DNA from: Euptelea pleiosperma | Lineage: Eukaryota > Streptophyta > Magnoliopsida > Ranunculales > Eupteleaceae | Direction of reading: 5' to 3' | Length of the DNA stretch: 64,000 nt | Assembly: GCA_035048495.1 (NCBI GenBank) | Contig: CM068551.1 | Coordinates: forward strand, 21,392,248-21,456,247 | In this document: piece after piece, positions 9,283 to 21,364 of the stretch | Position numbering within the stretch: position 1 is the stretch's first letter | Layout of the letters: each line of letters opens with the position of its first letter | The notes under the pieces: model-generated | The model's input: only the letters and a program-made list of their open reading frames with translations | Told to the model about the DNA's origin: nothing | Database searches by the model: none | Made by a program: the position numbers and the translations under genes

Positions 9283-12200
9283 TCAAGGGAGTGCAGCCTT
9301 TAGGGACTTGGTGAAGGTTTCTAGTTCCTTCAGCCCTTCCCTGGGAGATCTTGCTTCGGCTAGCAGCTTCACCATGGCACTACCAACAATCACACCATCA
9401 GCTCCCCACCCTGCTACCTGTATAATAGAGAAGTGAATTATAAATTTCCTGTATCAAACAATCAGATTTAAAATCAGAAGCTTGAGCTTCGATATGCATC
9501 GGGAATATTAAGGACCAACCTGCTTCACATGCTCTGGTTTCGATATGCCAAAGCCAACTGCCACTGGTTTAGTTGTGGCCTGTTATACAAGTAGAGAAAG
9601 TATTAGGCATTGAGGAAGAATCAGTGAGCTTTATATCATTTGGTAAATGATGTTTTTTGGCAACTAGCCATCAGATAGGTGCAAACCAACAGTCAACCTT
9701 CCAATTTATGAGCCATCCATTGGATGGGTTATAAGCCCAAACTTGCACAAAGTTGATGACACTCAAGCATCCAATAGATGAAAATTTCTGTGTAGCGTTG
9801 CCCATATTTTAATGCCTGTAAAAATTTAAGCAACTAATCGGATGGTTGGAATCATCCAATCAGGAAGATTTTTAGGGGTTGGTCCATCCACGTGGTTGCC
9901 CATTCATTACATAGTATGGCTCAACTGCACATGTACTGGTTGGATGACCGATATATATCTGACTAAAAAGTTTACTAAATGGTACAAGCTTCTCACTAGG
10001 GTGTTAGGACTTTCAGCGGTTATTATCAGCATATAATCCAAAAAAATTCCAAGATGACCAAATGGTAAGTACCCCTCTAGACAAAATAGGTTGTATCTAA
10101 ATTTTATGGCCTCTTACAAAGACATAAGTGAAAATTTTACAATTTATAGCATGAATATAAGGGTTAAAGGAACAAACCTCCTTGATTTCCTGTAGAAGAG
10201 ATTCGACTCGCAAGCTTACAGACGAACGGGCACCAGTAACTCCAATCGAGCTCACCTGGTTAAGAGAATATATGATTATGACTATGTTGGAAGAAATAAA
10301 ATTCACCCAGAAGGGAGATACAAAAGCAGTTTTTTTTCTCAAAGATAAGGAAAAGGAATCTAAAACTTCAAATTTGAAAAATATGAAAAGTATGCAAGAA
10401 AAATTGGAGTAACAAAGATCAAAGAGATCAGTAACTTCATACAACATCCAACGTTGTTTAGAGGGACCAGCTATTTTTGGTGTCTCAGTATGCGGAATTG
10501 ATTACCACAGCTGATGCACAAAGTTGGTATTATATGTTCTTCACAGATGTAAGAGATCCTTAACCCCAACCCAAAAGGACAGGACCGTAAACCCTAAAAG
10601 CCTTTATTCATAAGCCGTACTCACCTTGGAGGAACTCCCTTGATACTTAAAAGGTGGTTATAGAGAGGAAGTCCCTTGACATCAACTATTGGGCTATGAT
10701 AGAGGTCCTCATCTTGGAATTTCAATCCATGTATGCAATTTTGTACTTCATACTGAAGCTAGAAATTACCAAAATACCCAAATTCATAGGGGGTAAAGAA
10801 TACCAAGGCTGACCCACTGGACGACTCTCTTATGTACTTACAGGTTTCTAGGTCTTTGTCCAAAGTTTCCAAACTTCCAATGATTTCTTTATCTGCTTAC
10901 TATCATAAAGATGGAACCTATGAACCATTGCAAAGAGCCACTCATTCTAAGAACCAGTTGCCGAGGGATATAATATCCAAAACAGAAAAGGAATCTGTTA
11001 CTTTGGAATGTTCCTAGATTTACTTGGATATAGCATTACAAATAATATTAGCCAGCAGAACTAGAGATATCATGCAAAAAATATGGAGAGGTTGCTAAGA
11101 AATACATACATATTAACAACTAAGCGTGTTGAACTAAAGCTCATAACTATCCATTAGACCATTGAAGATTAATTTAGTGCAGAACCAGAGCTTACAAGGT
11201 ACACAAATCCTTCTGAAGCTTCCACAATGGCTTTCATTCGATCTTTTGGAGTAGTGGGTGTTGTGAGCAGTACCTCCAATTAGGCAACAAAATAATATTA
11301 GTAGAACAGCACTATGCTAATATTAATCAAGGAAAAGAAACAAGGAATATGAAATAACAAAAAATCACCTCAGGTAGTTTCCAATTTACCATCCGCATAA
11401 TACAAGATTGTCGCATCAGAATAACTTTAGCGTAACATCTGCTAATTTAATGTTTTCATATCTATACTAGTGCATAATATAGTAGATGTCAACATCAGAT
11501 ATTGCATGTGAAATATGCTTACATACTATGACCAAGTAAAATAAACTAATATATGATTTATAGTATTTAACAATTTGACACTACAGAGTGGATTGCCAAT
11601 ATCATAAGAGACTATATGAAAAATAACATACTTGTACCTTTTCCATTAGAGAAAGCAAGAAAAGGCAAATTTCCTTGAGTTCATATAAATAAAATGTGCA
11701 AACAAGTACACAGATAAAAGTATATAACAAAAACTTAAAACAAGGGTAACTAGAAGCATCTGGAGATAGGAAGCTTTAGTTTTTTGTTACAGTCGCATCA
11801 CATATAGCGATAATTTATGTAGGTAAATTAACTAAGACCACTTGCGTATAGAGATTGTGATGGGGGCACATGGAGCTGTTTCAGAGGAGTTTCTTAGATG
11901 GAGCCAAGAAAGAGAAATCACACCATAGGAGACCAATTGTATTTTTCAAGGGACCTTGTATATGCTTTATAAGGTAATTGTTCGCGTTGCTTCACAAAAT
12001 TGCAGAGTTCCATATGTAGCAGGTCCTTAGATGGATAAGACCTTGTTCATCTTATCCAAACCATCAACAATTGTGTTCTTTTGTCTACTAGTATTTTAAT
12101 GATCCATCCAAATGTTTAATAGTTTCAATGCCTTTCCTCCCATTCTCATTGTAGCTATTTTAGGTCTCCTTTAAGCAATGTACCCTTCATTAGCTCTTTT

Positions 12201-15200
12201 GAAAATATCTCCTGCTTTTATCTTATAATGTCTCTTTCTGTCATGCACAATATACACTCGTTATTGTGCCTGTGCATACACATATACATGCACGCATATT
12301 ATTTACTCTTAACAATAATACCATTTAAGGTTTGCTCTCCTCCAAAAAGAAATGGAATTATACATGTGTTTATGCGTGTGCATATTTTAGTGCATGCATA
12401 TTACATTACACCTATGTAACAATGACACAGATGTGTGACACTGTCATACGTGTCAGGATGTGTCAACACATATGTACATATGTTGACTTGTCTAACACTA
12501 TGAAAAACCCTAAAAGTGCTGTCTTATTACATAACAATACACTCTACAAATACAAACCACACATGCTTGTCTTAATAATGCCCTTTTGACTATTAAAGAG
12601 TAAAGAACGGATTAATAAAAACAGTTAAGGTCAAACTGAACCGAGATAGTGCATATTTCTTTAGTTAATTAGAATATTTTGTTTTTCTTATATAGAATAC
12701 TTTTTGCTAAGTTCTATTGCGCTATACTTTCACACCATATAAACTCCTCTGAACTCATTACTGAAGGACTTAAAAACGAAACCATACAATAGGCAATAAT
12801 GAAATAAGAAATATCAGGTGATGAGTCATTTGACATATAATTTCTCGGTTTGCAGCCTTTAGTGGTGTCCGTGAAGTTACTTTCCTTTTAATATAATAGT
12901 GAGATCCTTCCGGGTAAAACAGTTGTTGTGAGTCTTGTGACATTGATGCTTTTAGTTATCAATTCTATGCTTTGTTGCGACATTGATGCTTTTAGATATC
13001 AATTCTATGCTTTGTTAGCATGTGTTTACAGGGTAAATAAGCCAAATATTAAAAATATTTTAATCACAAGTCAAAATCTAAACTAAGAGGTGGGAAACAG
13101 AAAATGCAAATAGAAGAACCTACCAAGTCAATTTTATTCTTAAGCGCTTCTTTTCTCAAGAGTCCAGTCTCTTCCAGAGGAACATCTGGCACCACAAGTG
13201 CTGAAAAGAAAAATGGATATAATAAGATTATAAAGCAAACAAGAAGAATAGCAATTTGCCTTACACCAAAGACCTCGCTTTTGCTAAGATTTATATAGAT
13301 CCCCAAAATCGCATCAAAACCTTCAAAACTGACCGAAAAACAAGGTTACTGTTCACGGGTATTGTTCACAGGGATAAATCTTCGTCAGTCGCTCAAACTC
13401 CATGGGATGGGCCATGGCTGGATTCTTTAGACTCCAATTTTTGCCACGGACTAAACCCTACCAGCCAAGCATGACAAATAACTCTCCCTTGGAGAAGAGA
13501 GAAACTCGACACTGAATTTTCTATGATTTTCTCAGAAAGTCCCAGATTTGATGCCCTAAATCATGCCGAAAAATCGCACAAAAAATATGATAATTCTTCT
13601 AAAAACACCCTTCACCAACTCACTCAGATGAAACTTCTAGAGCTTGGAGGGGTCGTATGGCGGCCGTACGTTTGTCTACATGAGTTGTACGGCCAAAGGA
13701 AGGCTTCGTATAGTACTAAGACCCCCTCCCAAGCTCTTTTATGATAGAACAAATTTTACAATACCAAATATGTCCCTACATAAATGAATGACCATTATGC
13801 CCCCATCCTAATGTAGAACACACATACAAGGGAAATAAAACATTTCTCAACAAGAAAAAAGTCTTTTTTTTTTTATCTGGGAACAAGTGAAAGGATCTAG
13901 GAATATAGAAATATCATAATTTAATGCATGTAAACAAGGGGCCCACGAACCTAAACATTTTGGATAAAAGTCCAAGGCTCAGCTAACAACATATGACTCA
14001 AAGACTTATCATTTTGTCTGCAGCTTCTATATACATTAAGAAACCCATCTTTACCCAAGAAAGGAAAAGGAGGCACTTCATTTTCTCAAATTTGGGAGAG
14101 TTTTGTCAAGGAGGACTGCTCATTATCATTAACAATGTGAGTGACAACTAGCAACTCAACAACTAGTTCCCTTAATTCAGCAATCATTGAGACGGATCCA
14201 GGGAAGGTGGGGTTTCACCATACAATTTTCATTGGAGAACTTGCATTCAATTCCAACCCAACCCAGGTCCCCTTTACTGCACCCACCACAATTGAGTTTT
14301 AGAAAACCCTTAGGAGGCACTGCCCAAATATCACTAGGCCCTTGAATTCAGGGAATATAGCAAACTTTGGTCAAGGTCATTGACAGTTGAGTAATTAATA
14401 CCCATCTTAATTAATTTTCCAGCGTGAAATCAATTTGGCACTTCCATAATTATGCCCTCAAAACAAACCAAATATCAAAGGAAGCTCTAACAAACAAAAT
14501 ACAAGAGACATCTTACTCCATTCCAATTGCTCTCTCTCTCTCTCTCTCTCTGTTAAATTTTGTGCATAGAATTATGAAAGTACATCAATAAATGTGTGAA
14601 GTAGACTGAAACTATGAAAATCAAATCTTTTGTACACAAGGGCCAAGAGAAGATGAAGACTAGTTTTCTTTTTCCACGAAATATGCATGATTCTATTGTG
14701 GCAACACTTCTTTTTCCTAACATGCAAAAAGGATCTTCCCACCCATGGCCAGACAAGTATATGACTTAGAATATCAGCAGGAAATGGAAGGAAAACAATA
14801 TAAGTTATCGCCCGGAAAAAAAAGACCTAAATGACCTTTCACACCCACTTAACTAGATAGCTACATCAGACATTGATCCATGGTGATGAAAACCCTTAAG
14901 AGCTGTAGTCCATCATGGCCCCCTCATCCATATCTTCTATCATTACAAAACAAAATTATTCAATGACCTCAAGACATTAACACTCCCAGACCCTACTGAA
15001 AACAGTACAATATTATCCAATGAAGATATAGATGCACAGATAAACCTGATAGCATTGGTGTCAACGCCATAAATATTCAGCAATTTATCTCAGTCCAGGC
15101 AGTACATTACCATGTACACCAACATCTTTTACAGTTGTCATGAACTTCTCAACGCTACGCTTAAGTATTGGGTTGTAATATGAGAATAACGCAATCGGAC

Positions 15201-18200
15201 AAGATATTTGTGGGACCACCTGCTTAGTCAATGATGAAATCCTGATATTAGAATTTTATGGAACAACATTCAACTCGGTGAACATAAACCTACCACTCAA
15301 GCAATGACACACATACATGTATGTATATACGTGTTTATGTGTTTGTGTGTATATATGCATACATTTGTTCTGTTCATATAACAAATGATCTGGTAGGGCA
15401 CTGAATTAGCATACTGCGTACCCAGCTTTCCAGCCATTGAATTAAGATTCAAGGTGGGTCCCATGCCTACAAATGTGGAATGCTAGTTTCCCCAGTGTAA
15501 GAGAGAGAGAGAGAGAGAGAGAGAGCAATAATACTGATGGTCCTACCCCCTTTAACATGGAAATGATTGCATCAAAATTGGTCCCTCTCGCTAAAGCACG
15601 AGTAGCTGCAGCCTAGAAAATGATGAAAACAAAGAAGCCTTAGGATAGAGAACTGAAATAGGAAAAGGAGAAAAAGAAGAAAATAATCACTTAGTCAAAC
15701 CTGGATAACTGGGCCATCTGCCAAAGGATCAGAGTATGGTACACCCAATTCAATTATGTCTGAACCACAAGAATCAAGCACTTTCAGTGCTTCTGCTGTC
15801 GTTGATAGATCAGGATCACCAGCCGTAATATAAGGGATAAATGCCACCTTTGCACCAAAGACATGCTCATCAGAAACAGTGTTATGAAGAAAATCAGAAA
15901 CATTCATATATTTCCAAAGTTAATACAAGATAGCATCATACCATATCATCAGATCATGAAATACAGCATAGTAGAGTCCTCCCGAATTCATAAATAGATA
16001 ATTTATACTGACAAGAGATACAAGATAGTCATGAAAATCAGAATTTACTGTGTTTTCATAAAATAGGAGACTATATGGTTAGTTATGGGTGGTGGGGGTC
16101 AGTGTTTCTAGGTAGGTGTTGGATATTGAGTGATTAAGGTAGTGGAGATTGGGGCTCTCTCAGAAACTTCTGTCCTTGGAGACTGGCGCTCTCTCAGAAA
16201 CTTCTGTCCTTGCAGCTTAGGAAATAAGTTTGGAACAAGAGCTTTTTGTAGCTTTGCGGACTTAGCTAAGTGAAAAGGTTTATGGTTTAACTGTGTAGTA
16301 TGCCATTGAAGTTGCATCTGTTGTTCCCTATGTTCTCAACTGTCTCTTGCTCTGTGTTGGTGTGCTCTTTCTAGTTTGAAAAGGTGACCATGTTGAAAAG
16401 GTTTTCAGTTGAATTTGGGAATAGAATGCCACTACCCCAACTCTGGAAAAGGCTTTGCGAAGCATTCATGGATGCTTTGGTTGGTTTTACTGTTGTGAGT
16501 TCGCAACCTGTTGCTTTAAACACTAACACTATTTACCATATCTCCCTTGTCCCACCTTATCCCAGCTATCTGGGGTCGGCAACATGAATCCAATTTCACC
16601 ATTTGACTCCATTAAGAGCTTCTAAATGTCAAATGACTGTCAGAGGATACCTCTCAGAGTTTTGCTCGTTGAAAGAGATTCGAGAGTTGAGCAGGAAAGA
16701 AAGAGATATTTGTAGCTTTCTTTTCATGTATCAACCAATAGATGCATTTATTTTTGAGGATTCCTGGGGCAACAAGCATCACGCATTCTTGAAAACAGCT
16801 TGCTAATAGTAAGGCATATTAAGGTTAACAATCGAGAAAGTATACATGCTACATCCAAGCTTACAAGTTGTAAGTTGAAATTTGCCAAGTCAAATTGCAT
16901 ACACAGCCAGGCTCACCAAATCCCGGTTGACTCCACAATCCAACACAAGATCTCAAGCTTCACAAATTTGAAGAATTCTAAGCCCAATCCTAAACAACCA
17001 TATGGTAGCAAGTCTCTGTGGTATACCGTATACCTTGGCTCATGCTTTCGTGACTAATATAATGACTAATGGACGTGGTACCACATGCAAATGAGCTAAG
17101 GGATGATTGGTGGTGATGATATTCTTCTCAACATGGATATCAACCTCACAAAAAATCATCCCATTCAAAAAAAAATCATCCCATTCAAACATTTTTAGCC
17201 TTATGAAAAGTGGATTGCAAGTTGAAATTTTTGTACCATCCTTTTCACTGTTAAACTTAGGTCCATATATATATAGCATCATCAGAAGCAGCAGTTCAAG
17301 AAGCAAAGCAGCAAAAAGATATTGGATAAGGAGGTCAAAGCAATCACAAAGGAAATTGTTTAGTAATTAAAAGATCTTTTGGAGCATGATAGGCATAATG
17401 AGTGAAATAGATCTGGAAAAAAAATCGAATGTAAAAGCAGTGTTAAAAGACACAATGTGTGGGTCAGTGGAGAAAGGCTACAAGCAGAAAGTGGGAATCA
17501 ATTATCATGAGGCATTTCAACAGTAATCAGACAGGTAAAATGCTTTCAGTTTTAGTTTCAATATTTTCAATTAGAATTTAAATTTTGATTTCCAACATGG
17601 AGAACTACTTCAACAAGTAAATGTGTATCAATCTCCCCAAATTTGTAAAATGGGTCACAACGAAAGTAGTCAAGAAGGTTCTTTATAGAGTAAAACAAAT
17701 TTATTTAGCTTGACATAGTCAATTAGTCTTTCAATTGAAGAATTGAATTTTCAAAAAACATTCATTTCAGCACACTACAAACATCAAACTGGTACAAATG
17801 AGGGGTGGGGGTGGGAGGCAGGGAAAGAATGACAGTATGCTGGTTTACACTCCGCAGGTGAGTTATTCTATCACAAGGACAATCTTGCTATGTTTAATGA
17901 GTATAGAAAGGAATTTCATATTTAAAATATCTAACCTTTATGCAACACAAATAGTGCGGGCATTTCGACACATGAGTATATACTGTAGAAATAATTAACA
18001 TGGAAAGAAACAAGCCCATTTGTAACTCAATTGAAGTATATCATTAATGTTAACAAAATAACATGCAAAATTAACTCAACAATAATTAATTTGAGAAAAT
18101 AATGGATTGTTTTAAGGTACTATAAAGCTCCATGACATGTCATGAAAAAAAGAATCGCAACAGGTCCAGAAAAAAATCTATAGAACAAATGTTTACAATC

Positions 18201-18964
18201 TTCTGATCAGGTTGATAATATGAGTAGAAGATTTCCCAGTTGGAACCCATTAATTTTGCGGGTCCCCCAATGCTGCCCAACCGTAATTATGCTCTTCCAA
18301 ATGGGTGCTCTAAATGTCCTCATTCCACTCATCGAGATCCCATTACCCAATAGTCAATAGAGATTATCAACATTAACTAATAAACAATCTAAATGGTTAA
18401 TCTACCAAATACTAATGCTTCTATGTTCTTCATAACTGTGAGAAGGAGAATACTTTTTAATCATTTCATTAATTCTCAGACATGTTTCACATTTTTCTTA
18501 GATTTTTATAAACAAAATTTCCCACTTCATTAAACAAATTATAAATCAAAACCCAAATTTAATTTCACCATTATCAGTATAAAATCATACAACCCACTGA
18601 ATCACAACCATCCAATTCAAATCTCCACGAAAAAACCCATCGAATTGGATCTGTAAAACGAACCCAAAAAGCAAAAATACAAACAACCCACTAAAAGATA
18701 TAGATTGAAACCAACGAAAACAAGTGAAACATTAAGAATACATAAAAACTCAGAACAGAACGAAGAGATTAAAATGCTTACTTTGCCTTGTTGTCTCAGT
18801 CTGATGAAGGTTTCGGAGAGTCCAACGGCCGGGGAAATACTGAGAGAAGCCATTGGTGTGAGAGATTTGGTTGAAACCATAGATTTCTGAGTTGGGAGAC
18901 GAAAAAATTGGTTTTGAGGCTTCTTGGATTGCAGAAAGCAGGTTGTTTTTAGAGCGATAGCCAT
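9283..18964 (-). CDS. TSA1: Tryptophan synthase alpha subunit, chloroplastic (nine exons)
   Basis: Exons in coding order: 18782-18964, 15701-15847, 15547-15612, 15111-15219, 13124-13200, 11196-11273, 10178-10255, 9520-9579 and 9283-9417. All have GT-AG borders, and the join keeps frame for 310 residues, the usual plant length. Exon 1 is a Ser/Lys-rich transit peptide (start [10 protein letters not shown]). The (beta/alpha)8 barrel begins at about residue 62 with [13 protein letters not shown]. The catalytic acids are E94 in [10 protein letters not shown] and D105 in PLADGP, matching E. coli Glu49 and Asp60. The phosphate-binding loops are VTGAR (226-230), GFGIS (255-259) and VGSA (277-280). 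It cleaves indole-3-glycerol phosphate to indole and glyceraldehyde 3-phosphate and passes indole to the beta subunit. The transit peptide argues against a cytosolic indole synthase paralogue. The frame stays open upstream to 19315, but that part is repeat sequence. Confidence 0.97.
11274..13123 (-). other. TSA intron 5 (1.85 kb)
   Basis: AT-rich intron between the exons ending DLV and VLLTTP. It holds a cluster of GTGT/ACAC-rich sequence near 12225-12500, including a short palindrome at about 12467-12486 (CAACACATATGTACATATGT). This resembles worn CTATGTAAC-family sequence. No gene is seen. Confidence 0.6.
12939..13018. repeat. Two-copy 40-bp tandem repeat in TSA intron 5
   Basis: The unit GACATTGATGCTTTTAG...CTATGCTTTGTTG occurs twice in tandem, with about one mismatch. 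Confidence 0.9.
13201..15110 (-). other. TSA intron 4 (1.9 kb)
   Basis: It includes an unassigned moderately GC-rich block (about 13330-13760, with an imperfect GGCCGTACG...GTACGGCC inverted pair near 13662-13693) that may be foreign, and a CT microsatellite at 14531-14551. No coding match is recognised. Confidence 0.5.
14531..14551. repeat. (CT)n microsatellite
   Basis: About ten CT units within TSA intron 4. Confidence 0.9.
15500..15525. repeat. (GA)n microsatellite
   Basis: About twelve GA units in TSA intron 3, some 20 bp from the exon 3 donor. Confidence 0.9.
15848..18781 (-). other. TSA intron 1 (2.9 kb)
   Basis: The longest intron of the gene, behind the transit-peptide exon. It has a two-copy 34-bp tandem repeat at 16154-16221 and otherwise AT-rich sequence. 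I see no element with defined ends. Confidence 0.6.
16154..16221. repeat. Two-copy 34-bp tandem repeat
   Basis: GCTCTCTCAGAAACTTCTGT followed by CCTTG occurs twice, 34 bp apart, in TSA intron 1. Confidence 0.9.
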
Positions 18965-19025
18965 TACTGTCCCCAAAAAAAGCTGAGTGTGACGAGGGTT
19001 TAAAACCAGGGTTTTATAAATAAAT

Positions 19026-19282
19026 GTGAATGATTTGATGCTCACAGTCTTTTTGTACTTATAATAATTCAGGCTCATGCAATATAAATGGGGACGATAG
19101 TGAGTAAGACTTGCCTGACCACCCTTGGTCAGGTAGCCACCTGACCAATGAAAGTGAATGATTTGATGCTCACAGTCCTTTTGTACTTGTAATAATTCAG
19201 GCTCATGCAATATAAATGGGGCACGATAGTGAGTAAGACTTACCTGACCACCCTTGGTCAGGTAGCTACCTGACCATCCACA
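19026..19282. repeat. Two-copy 128-bp tandem repeat upstream of TSA
   Basis: GTGAATGATTTGATGCTCAC through GGTCAGGTAGC...CTGACCA occurs twice, at 19026-19153 and from 19154, with few differences. The 3' part of each unit holds a GAGTAAGACTTRCCTGACCA segment like a foldback-element left end, with the local palindrome GACCACCCTTGGTC. The first copy starts about 60 bp upstream of the TSA start codon, so the repeat lies in its promoter or leader. Confidence 0.85.
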
Positions 19283-19595
19283 ATATAATCCACGTGGCAA
19301 TTTATTAGAGCACACTGACCGTATAGATGTTTGGCCAATCCCTAGGTGGACCTAAAAACCCTAAATCAACCTGATCAGTGATTTCCAAGCGTTAGTTGAA
19401 GTCATTTTCGTTGGTTGATTTTAACCGTAGGAATTTGAGTATTATTTACCATTATTTCCGTACAAAGATCCAAAGGTTTGAAATCACTATGCAGGCTGAT
19501 TTTTTGTTTGTAGGTCCACTTATGGATTGGTCAAACATCTATACGGGCAGTGTCCTCTAATAAATTGACACGTGTCTTATATTGTGGGTTGTCAG
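19229..19595. mobile_element. Foldback element (GAGTAAAAC subfamily) upstream of TSA
   Basis: The left arm has CCACGTGGCAATTTATTAGAG and CCGTATAGATGTTTGGCC. The right arm has TTGTAGGTCCACTTATGG, CAAACATCTATACGG and TCAGGCAAGTCCTACT. Both arms are recognisable, so the element is nearly complete. The flanks do not show a clean TSD. Confidence 0.6.
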
Positions 19596-19734
19596 GCAAG
19601 TCCTACTAGTCTTTCTAAACTCTTGGTTCCTTATGTAACATGAACTCTTTCTTTGTTCTGCGATTGTGTTTGCTTGTGAAAAGATTCACAGGCTCTTTTT
19701 ACATTGATCTTATGGATTTTCAGCATACATCTTC

Positions 19735-19990
19735 GTGGATCTACGTACCAAAAATCAGCTTAATTCGTGATTTATAGCCGTTAAATTTGAACATTTTGAT
19801 GGGAAAATTTTATCCGTTGGATTTAATCTATTTTTTGAAGCTGAGTTGTTTTTGGGTGTGTAGGTCCACCAAAAATGGGTCCATTATTCATCAGGCCATG
19901 GCTCGAAAGAATGATCCACGTGGCATTTTTGGAGGAGGAGACTTCAACCTTTGAAGTTAAAGGACAGCTAATTTTTCTTACGAGCTGACC
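19735..19990. mobile_element. Diverged foldback-family element
   Basis: TACGTACCAAAAATCAGCTT and, inverted, AGCTGAGTTGTTTTTGGGTGTGTAG surround a core with CCGTTAAATTT and ATCCGTTGGATTTAA. Outer motifs CCACGTGGCATTTTTGGAGG fit the family. Confidence 0.5.
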
Positions 19991-20119
19991 AAAGGAGATG
20001 GCCCACCAATTGGAATTCAATCTCTATCATCACGTGGCTATGACAAATAGAAGATGGAGTTAACGATAACGATGAGCTGCGAATAAATCTTTGATGACTG
20101 ATGTCCTTCATCGAGACGG

Positions 20120-20475
20120 GCAAAAAAAATTAGATGCAGAGGACTTTGGATGCTGTCGATGTAGAGGGCTCTCTTGGCCCTACATAGCTCATTTTTTTGG
20201 ACCCACTAACCGCATAGATATTTAGCCTACCCTTGGTGGATATACATGCCAAAAATCGACTTGATTGATGATTTCTAGCCATTGGATTATATACCCAAAA
20301 AAATATGTAAAAAACATGCTTGAATCCAACGGCTAGAATCAATCTTAAAAATGTGCTAAAATCTATGACTAGAGAAGACCAATCACACTGGTTTTTGGTA
20401 TGTATATCCACCAAGGGGTGGGCTAAATATCCATGCAGTTAGTGGGTCCAAATAACAAGCTATGTAGGGCCTCGG
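20120..20475. mobile_element. Foldback element (GTATATCCACC subfamily)
   Basis: Left arm: GGCCCTACATAGCTCATTTT, TTGGACCCACTAACCGCAT. Right arm, inverted: ATGCAGTTAGTGGGTCCAAA, CAAGCTATGTAGGGCC. The core has ATCCAACGGCTAGAATCAAT. It is a good full copy, related to those at 6.9 kb and 42.5 kb. Confidence 0.65.
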
Positions 20476-20608
20476 TCTACACTATGATCTACGTGGAACA
20501 CTCTTAAGAGACCATTGACTATATAGATGTTTGCCCCATTCTAGGTGCACCTGTGTACAAAAAGTTAGCTTGATCAATGATTACTAACATTTGGATCTGA
20601 GCATCTAT
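20476..20608. mobile_element. Left half of a foldback element
   Basis: TCTACGTGGAACACTCTTAAG through AACATTTGGATCTGAGCA, then the family sequence stops abruptly at TCTATTCTACTAATTAACGC. The element at 34.88 kb breaks at the same family position. Confidence 0.5.
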
Positions 20609-21360
20609 TCTACTAATTAACGCACCAACACCCTTCTTGCGTGCCTCACGCTATTTTTTAATTATACCAAAATTATCCTTATTTTTGTTTCTTTCCTCAT
20701 CTTCAATTTATTCACTTAGCTAGAGCTCTCCTGTCTTTTGTGTGTCAAAAGACACATCACCCTGCAAGCGCAGTCACCCCGTCACACAATGTTAAAAAAT
20801 AAATAATCTTACTAAGCCCCTCAAGTTAGTTAAATTGACAAACATTGCTTCTCTCAATGTTTGAAAATGTTAAATAAAAAAGAAGGTGGTGGTGGTGGTA
20901 GACGAAGGGGTCTCGGTGAAAACTTTATACCAATCTACAATCAATGGATCTCTAGAACTATCCTATAAATTATCTAGAATATTTACATAATACCTAGAAT
21001 ACTCAAGAATGTTATAGAATCCTCTAGGCCATAGGATTTTTTAGAATCTTATAAAGTTCTTCAAAATCTTTTAGAGTTCTCTAGAATCTTTTAGAATTTA
21101 CTAGAATTCTTTAGAGTTTTCTATAATGTTCTAGAGTCTTCCATAAGCCTGTAGAGCATCCAACCTTAGGTGTAGGGAAAATCTGGCTCAAGTCAGTCAT
21201 CCCGTGATAGCACGGTTCGTTGAAAACATCGTCCTTGGGAAAAAATTCGTTTGGAAAAGGGGACGGTCATACGCATCAGGCGCACTGTAGTAAAAAGCAG
21301 CTCCTATCTATCTATTAATCCTGGAGCTCAAAACCAAAGAAAATGAGAGCGAAAAGCATA
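20609..21360 (+). promoter_or_regulatory. Upstream region of TATA, with a TCTAGAA-rich block
   Basis: From 20945 to 21160 the sequence is built of variations on TCTAGAATCTTTTAGA, about a dozen units of 10-20 bp. TTCTAGAA resembles heat-shock-element half sites, but the spacing is irregular. The block may simply be satellite-like. No TATA box is clear. The leader just before the start codon reads AAAATGAGAGCGAAAAGCAT. Confidence 0.4.
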
Positions 21361-21364
21361 AAAA

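Noticed and set aside
12228..12589. Two overlapping plus-strand open frames
   Set aside because: They consist of CACA/ATGT-rich sequence in a TSA intron with no protein family character.
18965..19315. In-frame N-terminal extension of the TSA protein
   Set aside because: The frame is open, but it crosses the tandem repeat and a foldback end. The ATG at 18964 starts a normal transit peptide and gives the usual total length.
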